Made by a program: the position numbers and the translations under genes. A DNA stretch of 10,522 nucleotides from Verrucomicrobiota bacterium (lineage in GTDB: Bacteria; Verrucomicrobiota; Verrucomicrobiia; Methylacidiphilales; Verrucolacustridaceae), in the NCBI GenBank assembly GCA_010025475.1, contig RGTE01000033.1:1-10522 (forward strand), read 5' to 3'. The notes beneath the pieces were generated by a model. The model had not been told where the DNA came from, made no database searches, and was given only the letters and a program-made list of their open reading frames with translations. Each line of letters opens with the position of its first letter. Positions within the stretch are counted from its first letter, which is position 1. This document shows positions 1 to 8,119 of this stretch, in pieces.

Positions 1-3000
1 GGGAGTGGCCGCGGCTTGGCCGGCAGGGAGGGTGGAGACGGGCGGGTGGGGGACGACTTTGCGGAATTTCGGCGCGTACTCGTCCCACTTGGCGAGGATC
101 TCCTTGGCCTTCTTGCTCTCGGTGGCCTCGAGGTGCTGATAAATGATCGCCTGAAGGGCCTTGGCATCCTCGGCGCCGGATAGCTTTTCGAGGGTGACCA
201 TGCCCGGGTTGTACCGCTTTTCAAAACGACCGTCCTCATCGAGGACATAGGCCAGACCGCCGGACATGCCGGCGCCGAAGTTTTTGCCCGTGGGTCCCAG
301 CACCACGACCGTGCCGCGCGTCATGTACTCACAACCGTGGTCGCCCACGCCTTCGATCACCGCGGTGGCCCCGCTGTTCCGGACGGCAAAACGCTCTCCC
401 GCCCGGCCGTAGGCAAACAGCTTTCCGCCGGTGGCGCCGTAGAGGCAGGTGTTGCCGCAGATGGAGTTCAGCGAAGGATCAAACGAGACACCCTTGGGCG
501 GGAGAAGGACAATCTCCCCGCCCGACATGGACTTTCCGACGTAATCATTGGCTTCACCCTGAAGGGTGAGTTTCACCCCTTGGACGAGAAACGCGCCGAA
601 AGACTGGCCGCTGGAACCGTCCAACTTGATTTGGATGGTGCCGTCCGCAAGGCCCTCGTCCCCATAACGGTAAGCGATTTCTCCGCTGAGCTGGGCACCG
701 ACGGAGCGGTGCACGTTCTGGATCTTGTAGGAGAGTTTGATCTTCCGCTTCTTTTGCAAGGCATCCTTGGAGTCCTGAAGGATGCGGGCGTCGAGCGGCT
801 GATCCTCCAATTTGTCGTTTCGTTCCCAAGTGTGATGGCGCGGGGCGAGGGGATCGATGTCGGGCACGTTAAGGAGTGGCTTGAGATCGACGGTGGCAGC
901 CTTGGGGTGTTCGTTGGGCACGAAGGTCTCGAGGAACTCGGGGTGACCGATGATCTCATCCAGCTTCCGGACACCGAGGGAGGCGAGGATTTCGCGAACG
1001 TCCTGTGCGACCGCATTGAAGAAGTCGACCACTGCCTCCGGAGTGCCACGGAACTTGGCGCGGAACTTGTCGTCTTGGGTGGCCACACCAGTGGGACAGT
1101 TGTTGAGGTGGCACTGGCGGACAAAAACGCAACCCAGCGCGATCAGGGCGGTGGTGCCGAAATTAAACTCCTCCGCGCCGAGCAGGGCGGCAATGACGAT
1201 GTCGATCCCCGTGCGGATCCCGCCGTCGGTCCGGAGAGTGATCCGGTTACGGAGGCCGTTAAGAAGGAGAACCTGCTGGGTCTCTGCGACTCCGAGTTCC
1301 CAAGGACTGCCGGCGTATTTGATGGAGGAGAGAGGAGAGGCGCCCGTGCCGCCGTCGTGACCGGCCACGAGGATGACGTCCGCGTGGGCCTTGGCGACGC
1401 CGGCGGCGATCGTGCCCACACCAGCCTCGGCGACGAGCTTCACGCAGACCTTGGCGCGCGGGTTGACCTGCTTGAGGTCGTAAATCAGCTGGGCGAGATC
1501 CTCGATGCTGTAGATATCGTGGTGAGGAGGCGGGGAGATGAGCATGACGCCCGGAGTGGAGCGCCGAAGCGTGGCGATGAGGGGGGAAACCTTGTGACCG
1601 GGGAGCTGGCCGCCCTCGCCGGGCTTGGCGCCTTGGGCGATCTTAATCTCCAGTTCCGTGGCGCTGGCCAAATATTCGGCAGTGACGCCAAAACGGCCGG
1701 AGGCGACCTGCTTGATGCGGCTGTTCTTGGAGTCACCGTTTTCCATGGTGGAGAAGCGGGCGCGATCCTCGCCGCCCTCGCCGGAGTTGGATTTTCCGCC
1801 GATCCGGTTCATGGCGATGGCCAGTGCCTCGTGGGCTTCCGGGGAAAGGGCTCCCAGCGACATGCCGGCGGTGGTGAAGCGGCGGCGAATGTCCTCAATA
1901 GGTTCGACCTCGTCGATCGGGATCGGCGTGCGGCCCTGGCGGAGGCGCAGGAGATGCCGGATGGTCACGGGCGTGTTCTTGGAAAGGGCGTCGACGTAGG
2001 CGCGGTACTGGGCCGGCTGGTTACGCTGGTCGGCCCCCTTGAGACCCACAAAGGAGTGGAGCGCCTGGATGGCTGGGGGGGTGATGGAATGCATCTCGCC
2101 GTCGCGCCGCCAGCGGTAGAGACCGGCATCGGGGAGGCGTTCGGCGGAAACCGCCGCCGCGTATCCCTCCTGGTGGCGGCGGATGGTTTCGTCGGCGAGT
2201 TCGTCCAAACCGATACCCCCGACTTGCGATGAAGTTTCAGTAAAATGATTGCGGATCAGTTTTTCGCCCAGCCCGACGGCCTCAAAGAGCTGGCTGCCGT
2301 GGTAACTGGTGAGCATGGAGATGCCCATCTTGGACATGATCTTGAGGAGACCCTTGTCCACGGCCTGACGGTAGGAAGAGACGATCTTAGCGGCGTCCAT
2401 TTCGGGCAGGGCGCCTTCGGTCTGCCAGCGGGCGGCCAGTTCCCAGATGAGATAGGGGCAGACGGCGGAGGCGCCGAAGCTGACGAGACAGGCGAAGTGG
2501 TGGACATCGCGGCAGTCGCCGGTATCGGCGATGAGGGAGGCGCGCATGCGGAGCCCAGCCCGGATGAGAGCGTGATGGACGGAAGAGACGGCCAGCAGCA
2601 TCGGCAGCGCGGCCTGTTCGGTCGTGGTGCCGCGATCGGAAAGGCAGAGAATGGAAACGCCCTCTTTGACGGCCGTGGCGGCCTCGTCGGCCAACTCGTG
2701 CAGGCGCTTTTTGAAGGCCTCGCTTCCGCCGGCGGCGGGGAACAGGACCGAGAGTGTCTTGGAGCGGAGGTGGGGCTCCTTTTGGCCGAGGATGGCGGGA
2801 AGTTCCGTAGGTGCGATGACTGGTGATTCGAGGCGGATCAGACGGACGTGATCGGGACCGTCGGTCAGCCAGTTGGGACGGGTGCCGAGGTAGACGGCGG
2901 TGGACAGGTTGGTGACCTGGGCAAAGAGCTGGCGAAAGTATTGATAGAGGAGGCGGGGTTTCCGGGAGAAAACGGCGAGGGCGGCATCATCACCCATCGA

Positions 3001-4500
3001 GCCGATGGCCTCCTCGGCCTTCTGGATCATGGGGAGAAGAATGATCTTCAACTCCTCATCGGAGTATCCGAAGGAGAGGAGCTTGGCGTTGAGGTCGGCG
3101 GGCACGGCGGGAAGTTGGGAGGGAGCGGAGGTAAGACTGCGCAGGCCGGCCTTGACCCACTCCCCGTAGGGCTTGGCGGAGGCGGCAAACTTCTTGATGT
3201 CGTCATTGCGGAGGAGCTTCTTGTTCACGGTATCGACGGCGATCATTTCTCCCGGGCTGAGACGGCCTTTTTCGGCGATGTTCTTGTCGGGCAGATCCCC
3301 GATGCCGACCTCCGAACCCATGACGATGAGGCCGTCCTTGGTGATTTTGTAGCGGGCGGGGCGGAGACCGTTGCGGTCAAGGCTGGCAGCAACGATGCGA
3401 CCGTCACTGAAGGCGAGGGCGGCGGGGCCGTCCCACGGCTCATTCAGGCATTCATGGTACTCGTAGAAACCACGGACATCTTCCGAAAGATTGTCTTCGG
3501 AGCGGAAAGCGGAAGGGACGAGCATGAGCATGGCCTCGAGCGGACCGCGACCGGTGATGGAAAGAAGTTCAAAGGCGTTATCGAGGCTGGAGGAGTCGCT
3601 CCCACCCGGTTGGATGATCGGGTGGAGGAGCGGAAGGTCGGAGGCCTGCATACCGGGGGCGGCGAGGTCGGCCTCGCGGGCGCGGACCCAGTTACGGTTG
3701 CCGCAGAGGGTGTTGATCTCCCCGTTGTGGGCAAGCATCCGGAACGGATGGGCGAGGGGCCAGGTGGGGAAGGTGTTGGTGCTGTAGCGCTGGTGAAAGA
3801 CGGCGAGGGAGGTCTCGAAGGTGGGGTCCTGAAGGTCCGGATAGAAGCGGGGAAGTTGCGTGCCGGTGAGCATGCCCTTGTAGACGATGACACGGGAGCT
3901 GAAGGACGGAATGTAGAAGGGAGGGGTGCGATCGGCGGCGCAGCGGTGCTCGATCTCGTTGCGGGCCAGAAAGAGAATGAGCTCGTAGGCGTCGTCGGAA
4001 AGTTTTTTGGCGTCGGGCCGGGCGACGAGGAACTGCTCGATCTTCGGCGCGGAGGCGGCGGCCTTTTCGCCAAGGATGCGGAGGTTGACGGGGACGGGGC
4101 GCCAGCCGAGGACCTGAAGGCCGCGGCGAGTGACGACCTCTTCCGCGATGCGGCGGATATGGGCCTGCGCATAATTGTCAGAGTGAGGAAGGAAAAAGAC
4201 GCCGACGCCAAGATCCATGTCGGAGTAAAGGCGTTGGCCGAGCTTTTCCACTTCCTTTCGGAAAAATTTGGCGGGGATCTGGGTGAGAACACCGGCACCG
4301 TCGCCTGATTTGGCGTCGGCATCGAGTGCGCCGCGGTGGGCGAGCTGGCAGACGCAGCCGATGGCCCGCTCGAGGATGGAGTGGGATTTGCGGCCTTGGA
4401 TGTCCGCGACGAAACCGACGCCGCAGGAGTCGTGCTCGTGGGAGGGATGGTAAAGGCCTTGGGCCGGGGGCAACCCGTAATTTAACGGGAACTTTGACAT
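1..4500 (-). CDS. gltB: Glutamate synthase large (alpha) subunit, NADPH type; 3' end outside window
   Basis: GltB makes two glutamates from glutamine and 2-oxoglutarate, the GOGAT half of ammonia assimilation. One minus-strand frame stays open for 1500 codons from ATG 4500 to the window edge, so only a short C-terminus is missing (family about 1500-1530 aa). The N-terminal amidotransferase domain has its nucleophile at Cys26 (DSCGVGF), after a short propeptide, and HNGE at 258-261. The FMN synthase domain shows GMSLGALSPEAHEAL from 879 and GGKSNSGEGGE at 901-911. The 3Fe-4S cysteines are C1124, C1130 and C1135 (CVFVRQCHLNNC). The C-terminal GXGXG helix domain follows. The stretch between GGED and IKQVASGRFGVT is short and lacks the roughly 25-residue ferredoxin loop, which points to the NADPH/GltD-dependent type. 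A gltD partner is expected to the left but is not visible. No Shine-Dalgarno is obvious before ATG 4500; the start fits the family N-terminus (NYGLPPAQGLY). Confidence 0.96.
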   Translation of the reverse strand, partial: MSKFPLNYGLPPAQGLYHPSHEHDSCGVGFVADIQGRKSHSILERAIGCVCQLAHRGALDADAKSGDGAGVLTQIPAKFFRKEVEKLGQRLYSDMDLGVGVFFLPHSDNYAQAHIRRIAEEVVTRRGLQVLGWRPVPVNLRILGEKAAASAPKIEQFLVARPDAKKLSDDAYELILFLARNEIEHRCAADRTPPFYIPSFSSRVIVYKGMLTGTQLPRFYPDLQDPTFETSLAVFHQRYSTNTFPTWPLAHPFRMLAHNGEINTLCGNRNWVRAREADLAAPGMQASDLPLLHPIIQPGGSDSSSLDNAFELLSITGRGPLEAMLMLVPSAFRSEDNLSEDVRGFYEYHECLNEPWDGPAALAFSDGRIVAASLDRNGLRPARYKITKDGLIVMGSEVGIGDLPDKNIAEKGRLSPGEMIAVDTVNKKLLRNDDIKKFAASAKPYGEWVKAGLRSLTSAPSQLPAVPADLNAKLLSFGYSDEELKIILLPMIQKAEEAIGSMGDDAALAVFSRKPRLLYQYFRQLFAQVTNLSTAVYLGTRPNWLTDGPDHVRLIRLESPVIAPTELPAILGQKEPHLRSKTLSVLFPAAGGSEAFKKRLHELADEAATAVKEGVSILCLSDRGTTTEQAALPMLLAVSSVHHALIRAGLRMRASLIADTGDCRDVHHFACLVSFGASAVCPYLIWELAARWQTEGALPEMDAAKIVSSYRQAVDKGLLKIMSKMGISMLTSYHGSQLFEAVGLGEKLIRNHFTETSSQVGGIGLDELADETIRRHQEGYAAAVSAERLPDAGLYRWRRDGEMHSITPPAIQALHSFVGLKGADQRNQPAQYRAYVDALSKNTPVTIRHLLRLRQGRTPIPIDEVEPIEDIRRRFTTAGMSLGALSPEAHEALAIAMNRIGGKSNSGEGGEDRARFSTMENGDSKNSRIKQVASGRFGVTAEYLASATELEIKIAQGAKPGEGGQLPGHKVSPLIATLRRSTPGVMLISPPPHHDIYSIEDLAQLIYDLKQVNPRAKVCVKLVAEAGVGTIAAGVAKAHADVILVAGHDGGTGASPLSSIKYAGSPWELGVAETQQVLLLNGLRNRITLRTDGGIRTGIDIVIAALLGAEEFNFGTTALIALGCVFVRQCHLNNCPTGVATQDDKFRAKFRGTPEAVVDFFNAVAQDVREILASLGVRKLDEIIGHPEFLETFVPNEHPKAATVDLKPLLNVPDIDPLAPRHHTWERNDKLEDQPLDARILQDSKDALQKKRKIKLSYKIQNVHRSVGAQLSGEIAYRYGDEGLADGTIQIKLDGSSGQSFGAFLVQGVKLTLQGEANDYVGKSMSGGEIVLLPPKGVSFDPSLNSICGNTCLYGATGGKLFAYGRAGERFAVRNSGATAVIEGVGDHGCEYMTRGTVVVLGPTGKNFGAGMSGGLAYVLDEDGRFEKRYNPGMVTLEKLSGAEDAKALQAIIYQHLEATESKKAKEILAKWDEYAPKFRKVVPHPPVSTLPAGQAAATP

Positions 4501-4592
4501 GGGAGGAGTAAGCGTACTGGAGATCGGTTCCGGCGCAAGGAGGAGGTTGGGAATCCGCTTGAGGATCAAAGGGTTTCGGGGAATTCTCCCTT
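4501..4592. promoter_or_regulatory. Divergent gltB/nadK intergenic region
   Basis: This 92-bp gap must hold the start signals for gltB (leftward) and nadK (rightward) unless promoters lie inside the genes. I could not pick convincing -35/-10 pairs on either strand. A strong Shine-Dalgarno-like AAGGAGGAGG sits at 4537-4546 on the plus strand. It is 46 nt before the nadK ATG, and an in-frame TGA at 4560-4562 rules out a nadK start near it. A weak GGGGA at 4578-4582 is better spaced, 10 nt from the ATG. Confidence 0.5.
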
Positions 4593-5444
4593 ATGGCTCT
4601 TCGGCGAATCCGTCGGGTGGTCGTCTGTCTCCGCAAGGGGAAGTCCGGCCATGGCAGCGTGGCAACGGTTCTGAGGGAAATTTTGCGGGAGGCCGAGGTG
4701 CGGGCCGTCTGGACCACGGAAACCGGTCTCAAGCGGGCGGTGGGGCGGGGCGTGGATGCGGTGGTGGTCGGAGGCGGGGACGGCACCATGTTGCACGCGG
4801 CCCAAGCGACGATGGGCAGCGGGGTGCCCATTCTCGGCATCAACCTGGGTTCCCTCGGGTTTCTCACCTCCGTGAAGGCGGAGGAGATCGGCTATCTCCT
4901 CCCGAAAATCTTTGCCGGCCAATACGGTGTCAGCCCGCGTTCGGTGTTGTCCGGCCAATTGGATGGCGGGGGGCGTATCTGGAGCGCGCTGAACGAAATC
5001 TCCGTGGCGCCTGCGGCCGGTAGCCTGATGGTGCGCGTGCGGGTGAAGGTGGGAGGAGAATTTCTCAGCGAATACCACGCGGACGGACTGTTGGTGGCGA
5101 GTCCGACCGGATCCACCGCCTACTCGCTTTCGGCCGGCGGACCGCTGGTCAGTCCCAAGGCCAAAGCCATGGTGCTGACACCCGTCTGTGCGCATGCGAT
5201 GGCGCAGCGTCCCGTGGTCGTGGGGGAGCAGGAGGGAGTGGAGTTGATGCTCAATCCCTCGGAGCGCGCCGCCCTGATCCGGGTGGACGGGGTGTTGGGC
5301 GGAAAACTGACCCCGGGCAAGGTGTTGCGGGTGAACGTGGCCAAGCCGGTGGTCCGGCTCATGCATCCGGCCGGGGTCGGCTTCTATGGCCTGACGCGGC
5401 AGAAGCTGGGTTGGAGCGGTTCGACGGCGCGGGGCGGTCGATGA
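4593..5444 (+). CDS. nadK: NAD kinase (ATP/polyphosphate-NAD phosphotransferase)
   Basis: NadK phosphorylates NAD+ to NADP+, the only route to NADP, in the cytoplasm. The 283-aa product has the family landmarks in order: GGGDGTML at 60-67 (phosphate-donor loop with the catalytic Asp63), LGINLGSLGFLT at 81-92, ALNEIS at 132-137 (NE pair of the NAD site), and DGLLVASPTGSTAYSLSAGGP at 164-184. The C-terminus is the usual FYGLTRQKLGW. Its length is typical. ATG 4593 is the first possible start after an in-frame TGA at 4560-4562. It heads an apparent operon: its TGA stop overlaps the ATG of the EIIA-like gene in an ATGA junction. It is divergent from gltB, a consumer of NADPH. The identification is firm; any co-regulation with gltB is inference. 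Confidence 0.96.
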   Translation: MALRRIRRVVVCLRKGKSGHGSVATVLREILREAEVRAVWTTETGLKRAVGRGVDAVVVGGGDGTMLHAAQATMGSGVPILGINLGSLGFLTSVKAEEIGYLLPKIFAGQYGVSPRSVLSGQLDGGGRIWSALNEISVAPAAGSLMVRVRVKVGGEFLSEYHADGLLVASPTGSTAYSLSAGGPLVSPKAKAMVLTPVCAHAMAQRPVVVGEQEGVELMLNPSERAALIRVDGVLGGKLTPGKVLRVNVAKPVVRLMHPAGVGFYGLTRQKLGWSGSTARGGR

Positions 5445-5899
5445 AGTTGGTCGAACTGATTCAACCCAAGCTCGTTCTCCTCGAGATCAAGGAGAGCAAG
5501 CGCACCGGGGCAATCTATGAGGTGGCCAAGTTGCTGGAGAAGGATCCGGATGTTCTGAACTTTCAGTCCTTTTACGACGAGCTGCTCGCCCGGGAACGTC
5601 TGGAGGCCACCAGCCTGGGATACGGGGTGGCTTTTCCGCACGCCCGGACCGATCACGTGAAAAAAATGGTCCTGGCGGTGGGAAGGAGCACACCCGGGGT
5701 GCTGTTTGAAAGCAGCGGGGAGACGATTCATTTCATCTTTGTGATCGGGACACCCCGGCGGATGGTGACGGAGTATCTGGCCCTGGTGGGGGCGATGGCG
5801 CGGTTGCTCCGCAATCAGGAGGTGAGGAAAAAGTTGATGACCGCGCAGACTCCCGAGGAGTTCGTGAGCGTGTTCGCGGAGGATCCCGAGGCGGTGTGA
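5441..5899 (+). CDS. Stand-alone PTS EIIA type-2 domain protein (PtsN/FruA-EIIA-like)
   Basis: The product is a 152-aa single EIIA domain of the fructose/mannitol/nitrogen class (PTS_EIIA_2). The phosphorylatable histidine is His67 in GYGVAFPHART (60-70), matching the family GxAxPH signature. The C-terminal half (LALVGAMARLLRNQEVRKKL, then TPEEFVSVF) is the typical EIIA helix pair. No EIIB or EIIC domain is attached and no other PTS gene is in view, so a regulatory role like that of PtsN (EIIA-Ntr) is likelier than sugar transport; that is inference. The ATG at 5441 overlaps the nadK stop by 4 bp. A TTG 30 nt upstream (5411) is also in frame, but ATG 5441 matches the family N-terminus (MKLVELIQPKL). 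Its own stop overlaps the next gene's GTG, so all three genes are probably translated in a coupled way. Confidence 0.9.
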   Translation: MKLVELIQPKLVLLEIKESKRTGAIYEVAKLLEKDPDVLNFQSFYDELLARERLEATSLGYGVAFPHARTDHVKKMVLAVGRSTPGVLFESSGETIHFIFVIGTPRRMVTEYLALVGAMARLLRNQEVRKKLMTAQTPEEFVSVFAEDPEAV

Positions 5900-6912
5900 G
5901 GGTTCGGTTGCGCGATCTGGCGGAGAGCCTGGGGCTCTCGGTGATGGCCGTTTCCAAGGCTCTGCACGACGCGCCGGACATCGGGGCGGCCACCAAGGAG
6001 CGGGTGCGGGCGGAGGCGGAGAAGCGGGGCTACTGGCCGAACCAGGCGGCGCGGAGTCTGCGCAGCAAAAGAAGCGGGTTGATCGGTCTGTTGGTGCCGG
6101 ATCTTGCGTCACCAGAGTCCTCGGGAATCGCCGGGGAGATCCTGAAATCCGCGGAGAATGCGGGCATTTCCGTGATGGTGGGGATGCCCGGGGAGAAAAA
6201 AGGGGGAGAGGCGGCCCAGGTCAAGGCGATGATGGGGCGGGGATCGGAGGCGATTTTCATCCTGCCAAAAATCAGTACCGAGCACCGATCCCTAGCCTTG
6301 GAGGCAGTCACCCAGGCCGGGCTGCCCGTGATCTTTTTTCAGCGCTATCCGGCGGATGTCGGTCCGGGGCGGGCGCGGGTCAGTTGGGTGATGCGGGACA
6401 TGGGGCAGGCGGCCCAGTTGGCCTTGGATCATCTGTGGAAGCTTGGGCATCGGAAGGTGACTTATCTGGGAGGACACCCGGCGGAGAGGAGCCACGCGGA
6501 GCATTGGCGGGCGGTGCGGGAAGGGGCACGACAGAGGGGAATGGAGATGGAGGGTGAGCCCATCATGGCGGGACTCCGTCCGGAGGATGGGGAGCGGGAA
6601 ATGGAAAAGATTCTGGAGAAAAAGTCAAAGCCCACGGCGGTGATTTGCGGAAACGACGAAGTAGCGGCCGGAGTGGCCCGAGCCATCTTGGCGGCCGGAT
6701 CTAAAATTCCGGAGGATCTGGGCGTAATCGGCCTGGGAGATGGGGAGCTGGCCAAGCACGGGCCGGTCCCGTTGACCACGATCGGATTCAGCAATCTTGG
6801 CAAAGCGGGATTTGAGCTTTGGATGACGATCCGGGAAGGTGGAGAGATGAAGCCGAGGGTGGTGGGGTGTGAGCTGATTGATCGAGGATCAACCGGAAAG
6901 CCTGGTGAATAG
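5896..6912 (+). CDS. LacI-family transcriptional regulator
   Basis: This 338-aa repressor-type protein has an N-terminal LacI helix-turn-helix at about residues 4-24 (LRDLAESLGLSVMAVSKAL). The linker and hinge helix follow (GYWPNQAARSLRSKRS, 45-60), then a periplasmic-binding-like effector domain from GLIGLLVPDL (61-70). Later landmarks include HLWKLGHRKVTYLGG (179-193), AVICGNDEVAAGVARA (248-263) and the C-terminal CELIDRGSTG (325-334), close to the usual LacI-family ending. The effector cannot be read from sequence and no obvious target operator was found nearby. The GTG start at 5896 overlaps the upstream TGA (GTGA junction). A GGAGGA at 5878-5883, inside the EIIA gene, lies 12 nt ahead and may serve as its ribosome site. 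Being third in the nadK-EIIA operon, it may control carbon genes or its own operon (inference). Confidence 0.93.
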   Translation: MRVRLRDLAESLGLSVMAVSKALHDAPDIGAATKERVRAEAEKRGYWPNQAARSLRSKRSGLIGLLVPDLASPESSGIAGEILKSAENAGISVMVGMPGEKKGGEAAQVKAMMGRGSEAIFILPKISTEHRSLALEAVTQAGLPVIFFQRYPADVGPGRARVSWVMRDMGQAAQLALDHLWKLGHRKVTYLGGHPAERSHAEHWRAVREGARQRGMEMEGEPIMAGLRPEDGEREMEKILEKKSKPTAVICGNDEVAAGVARAILAAGSKIPEDLGVIGLGDGELAKHGPVPLTTIGFSNLGKAGFELWMTIREGGEMKPRVVGCELIDRGSTGKPGE

Positions 6913-6945
6913 GGTTGTTCGTTTCCGTGGATGTTTACGAAAAAA

Positions 6946-8040
6946 TTAATCGCCGAAACAGATGCCGATTTCGCGGGCGTGGTGGACGAACTGGCCCTTG
7001 GGTGGAACGGTGCGGATGCGGGCGACCGCTTCGGCGATGGGCACCCCGCCGATCTCATAGTTTTGGTAGCTGACCATGTGGCCAAACTTGCCCTTCCCCA
7101 CAAGTTCCACGGCGCCCACGCCGAAACGGGTTCCGAGAATCCGGTCCAAGGCGGTGGGATTGCCGCCGCGCTGAAGGTGGCCGAGGACGACGTGGCGGGT
7201 TTCCTGTTGGGTGCGCTTCTCCATCTCCTCGGCGACGAGTTCCCCGATACCACCAAGACGCACCTCGCCCTTGCCGCGGAGGGCTGATTTCACGGTCGAA
7301 AGATGTCCCTTGGCGGGGATCGCGCCTTCCGCCACCACGATCATGGTGGAGGCGATGCCCAAGGAGGCGCGTTCCTTGGCAAACCGGGCGACCTTGTCGA
7401 AATGAAAGGGAATTTCAGGAATCAAAATGGCGTCCGCTCCGCCCGCCAAGCCCCCGTGCAGGGCGATCCAACCGGCATGACGGCCCATGGTTTCCACAAC
7501 CATGATCCGTTTGTGGGAGCGGGCGGTGGTGTGGAGCCGGTCGAGGCTGTCGACCACGCAGGTCACGGCCGAATCGAAACCGAAGGTGGAGGCGGTGGCG
7601 AGAATGTCGTTGTCAATGGTCTTGGGGACGCCGACCACATTCATGCCCATCTTTTGCAGTTGGAGGGATGTGGAGAGGGATCCGTCCCCTCCGATACAAA
7701 TCAGGGCGTGGAGGTTGAGGCCGCGATAGGTATCCCTGGCCTGGTGTAGGATTTCCCGGGGAATTTCCGCCTTTTTGCCGGCCCCCACTTTGGCCACAAA
7801 ACGACCCCGGTTGGTGGTGCCAAGGATCGTGCCGCCCAGATGGCTGATATGGGAGACCGAGACAGGATCGAGGCGTTGATAACGGACAGGGTTGAGCAGG
7901 CCCTCGTAGCCGTCCAGAAAACCCAACACTTCAAAGCCCCGGGTGGAGGCAGCGGAGACCACCCCGTGCAGCACGGCATTCAGGCCGGGACAATCCCCAC
8001 CACTGGTCAAAACCCCGATCCGCTTAAGTGCCACGAACAC
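6946..8040 (-). CDS. pfkA: 6-phosphofructokinase, group-III-like, predicted ATP-dependent
   Basis: The enzyme phosphorylates fructose 6-phosphate to fructose 1,6-bisphosphate in glycolysis. The 364-aa protein starts with RIGVLTSGGDCPGLNAVL, the nucleotide loop. GGDGS lies at 117-121; a Gly (here Gly120) in the position of E. coli Gly104 goes with ATP use, where PPi enzymes carry Asp. PKTIDND (139-145) supplies the catalytic Asp143, but Lys140 stands where E. coli has Gly, a residue shared with PPi-type enzymes. MGRHAGWIA (185-193), AEGA (237-240) and GHLQRGGNP (287-295) complete the active site. Gly plus Lys is the pattern of the mixed-substrate group III PFKs, as in actinomycetes. An in-frame TAA two codons upstream limits the start to GTG 8040 or GTG 8034. 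The gene converges on the LacI gene with 33 bp between stops. Confidence 0.94.
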   Translation of the reverse strand: MFVALKRIGVLTSGGDCPGLNAVLHGVVSAASTRGFEVLGFLDGYEGLLNPVRYQRLDPVSVSHISHLGGTILGTTNRGRFVAKVGAGKKAEIPREILHQARDTYRGLNLHALICIGGDGSLSTSLQLQKMGMNVVGVPKTIDNDILATASTFGFDSAVTCVVDSLDRLHTTARSHKRIMVVETMGRHAGWIALHGGLAGGADAILIPEIPFHFDKVARFAKERASLGIASTMIVVAEGAIPAKGHLSTVKSALRGKGEVRLGGIGELVAEEMEKRTQQETRHVVLGHLQRGGNPTALDRILGTRFGVGAVELVGKGKFGHMVSYQNYEIGGVPIAEAVARIRTVPPKGQFVHHAREIGICFGD

Positions 8041-8119
8041 AGATTAGGCCATCCGACCCGTGGTGCGATCCTGAAGAAGTTGCGATTCCCATTTTTTTTC
8101 CCGGCGTTAACTTCCGTCC
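8041..8119. promoter_or_regulatory. Divergent pfkA/deaminase intergenic region
   Basis: This 79-bp gap should carry promoters for both flanking genes. It contains a run of eight T at 8092-8099 and a GTTAAC palindrome at 8106-8111. No convincing -35/-10 pair or Shine-Dalgarno for the deaminase was found; the bases before ATG 8120 (ACTTCCGTCC) lack a GGAG core. Confidence 0.4.

Noticed and set aside
337..2232. 631-codon open frame on the plus strand
   Set aside because: It lies wholly antisense to gltB, and its sequence is low-complexity and resembles no family; long antisense frames are expected opposite a GC-rich gene.
2245..4308. Two more long plus-strand frames (193 and 486 codons)
   Set aside because: Also antisense to gltB, Gly/Glu/Ala-rich and without recognisable motifs; the minus-strand frame is continuous and clearly gltB here.
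3444..4322. 292-codon minus-strand frame inside gltB
   Set aside because: It is an out-of-frame Ser/Pro/Arg-rich translation of gltB.
1..4500. Ferredoxin-dependent glutamate synthase (gltS type)
   Set aside because: The ferredoxin loop between GGED and IKQVASGRFGV is absent, so the NADPH type fits better.
4566..6112. Minus-strand frames of 266 and 242 codons
   Set aside because: They oppose nadK, the EIIA gene and the start of the LacI gene, all well identified; the translations look like shadow sequence rich in Arg, Pro and His.
6913..6945. Possible bidirectional terminator between the LacI gene and pfkA
   Set aside because: Only a 5-bp TTCGT/ACGAA pairing with a 14-nt loop is available; too weak to call despite the A-run beside it.
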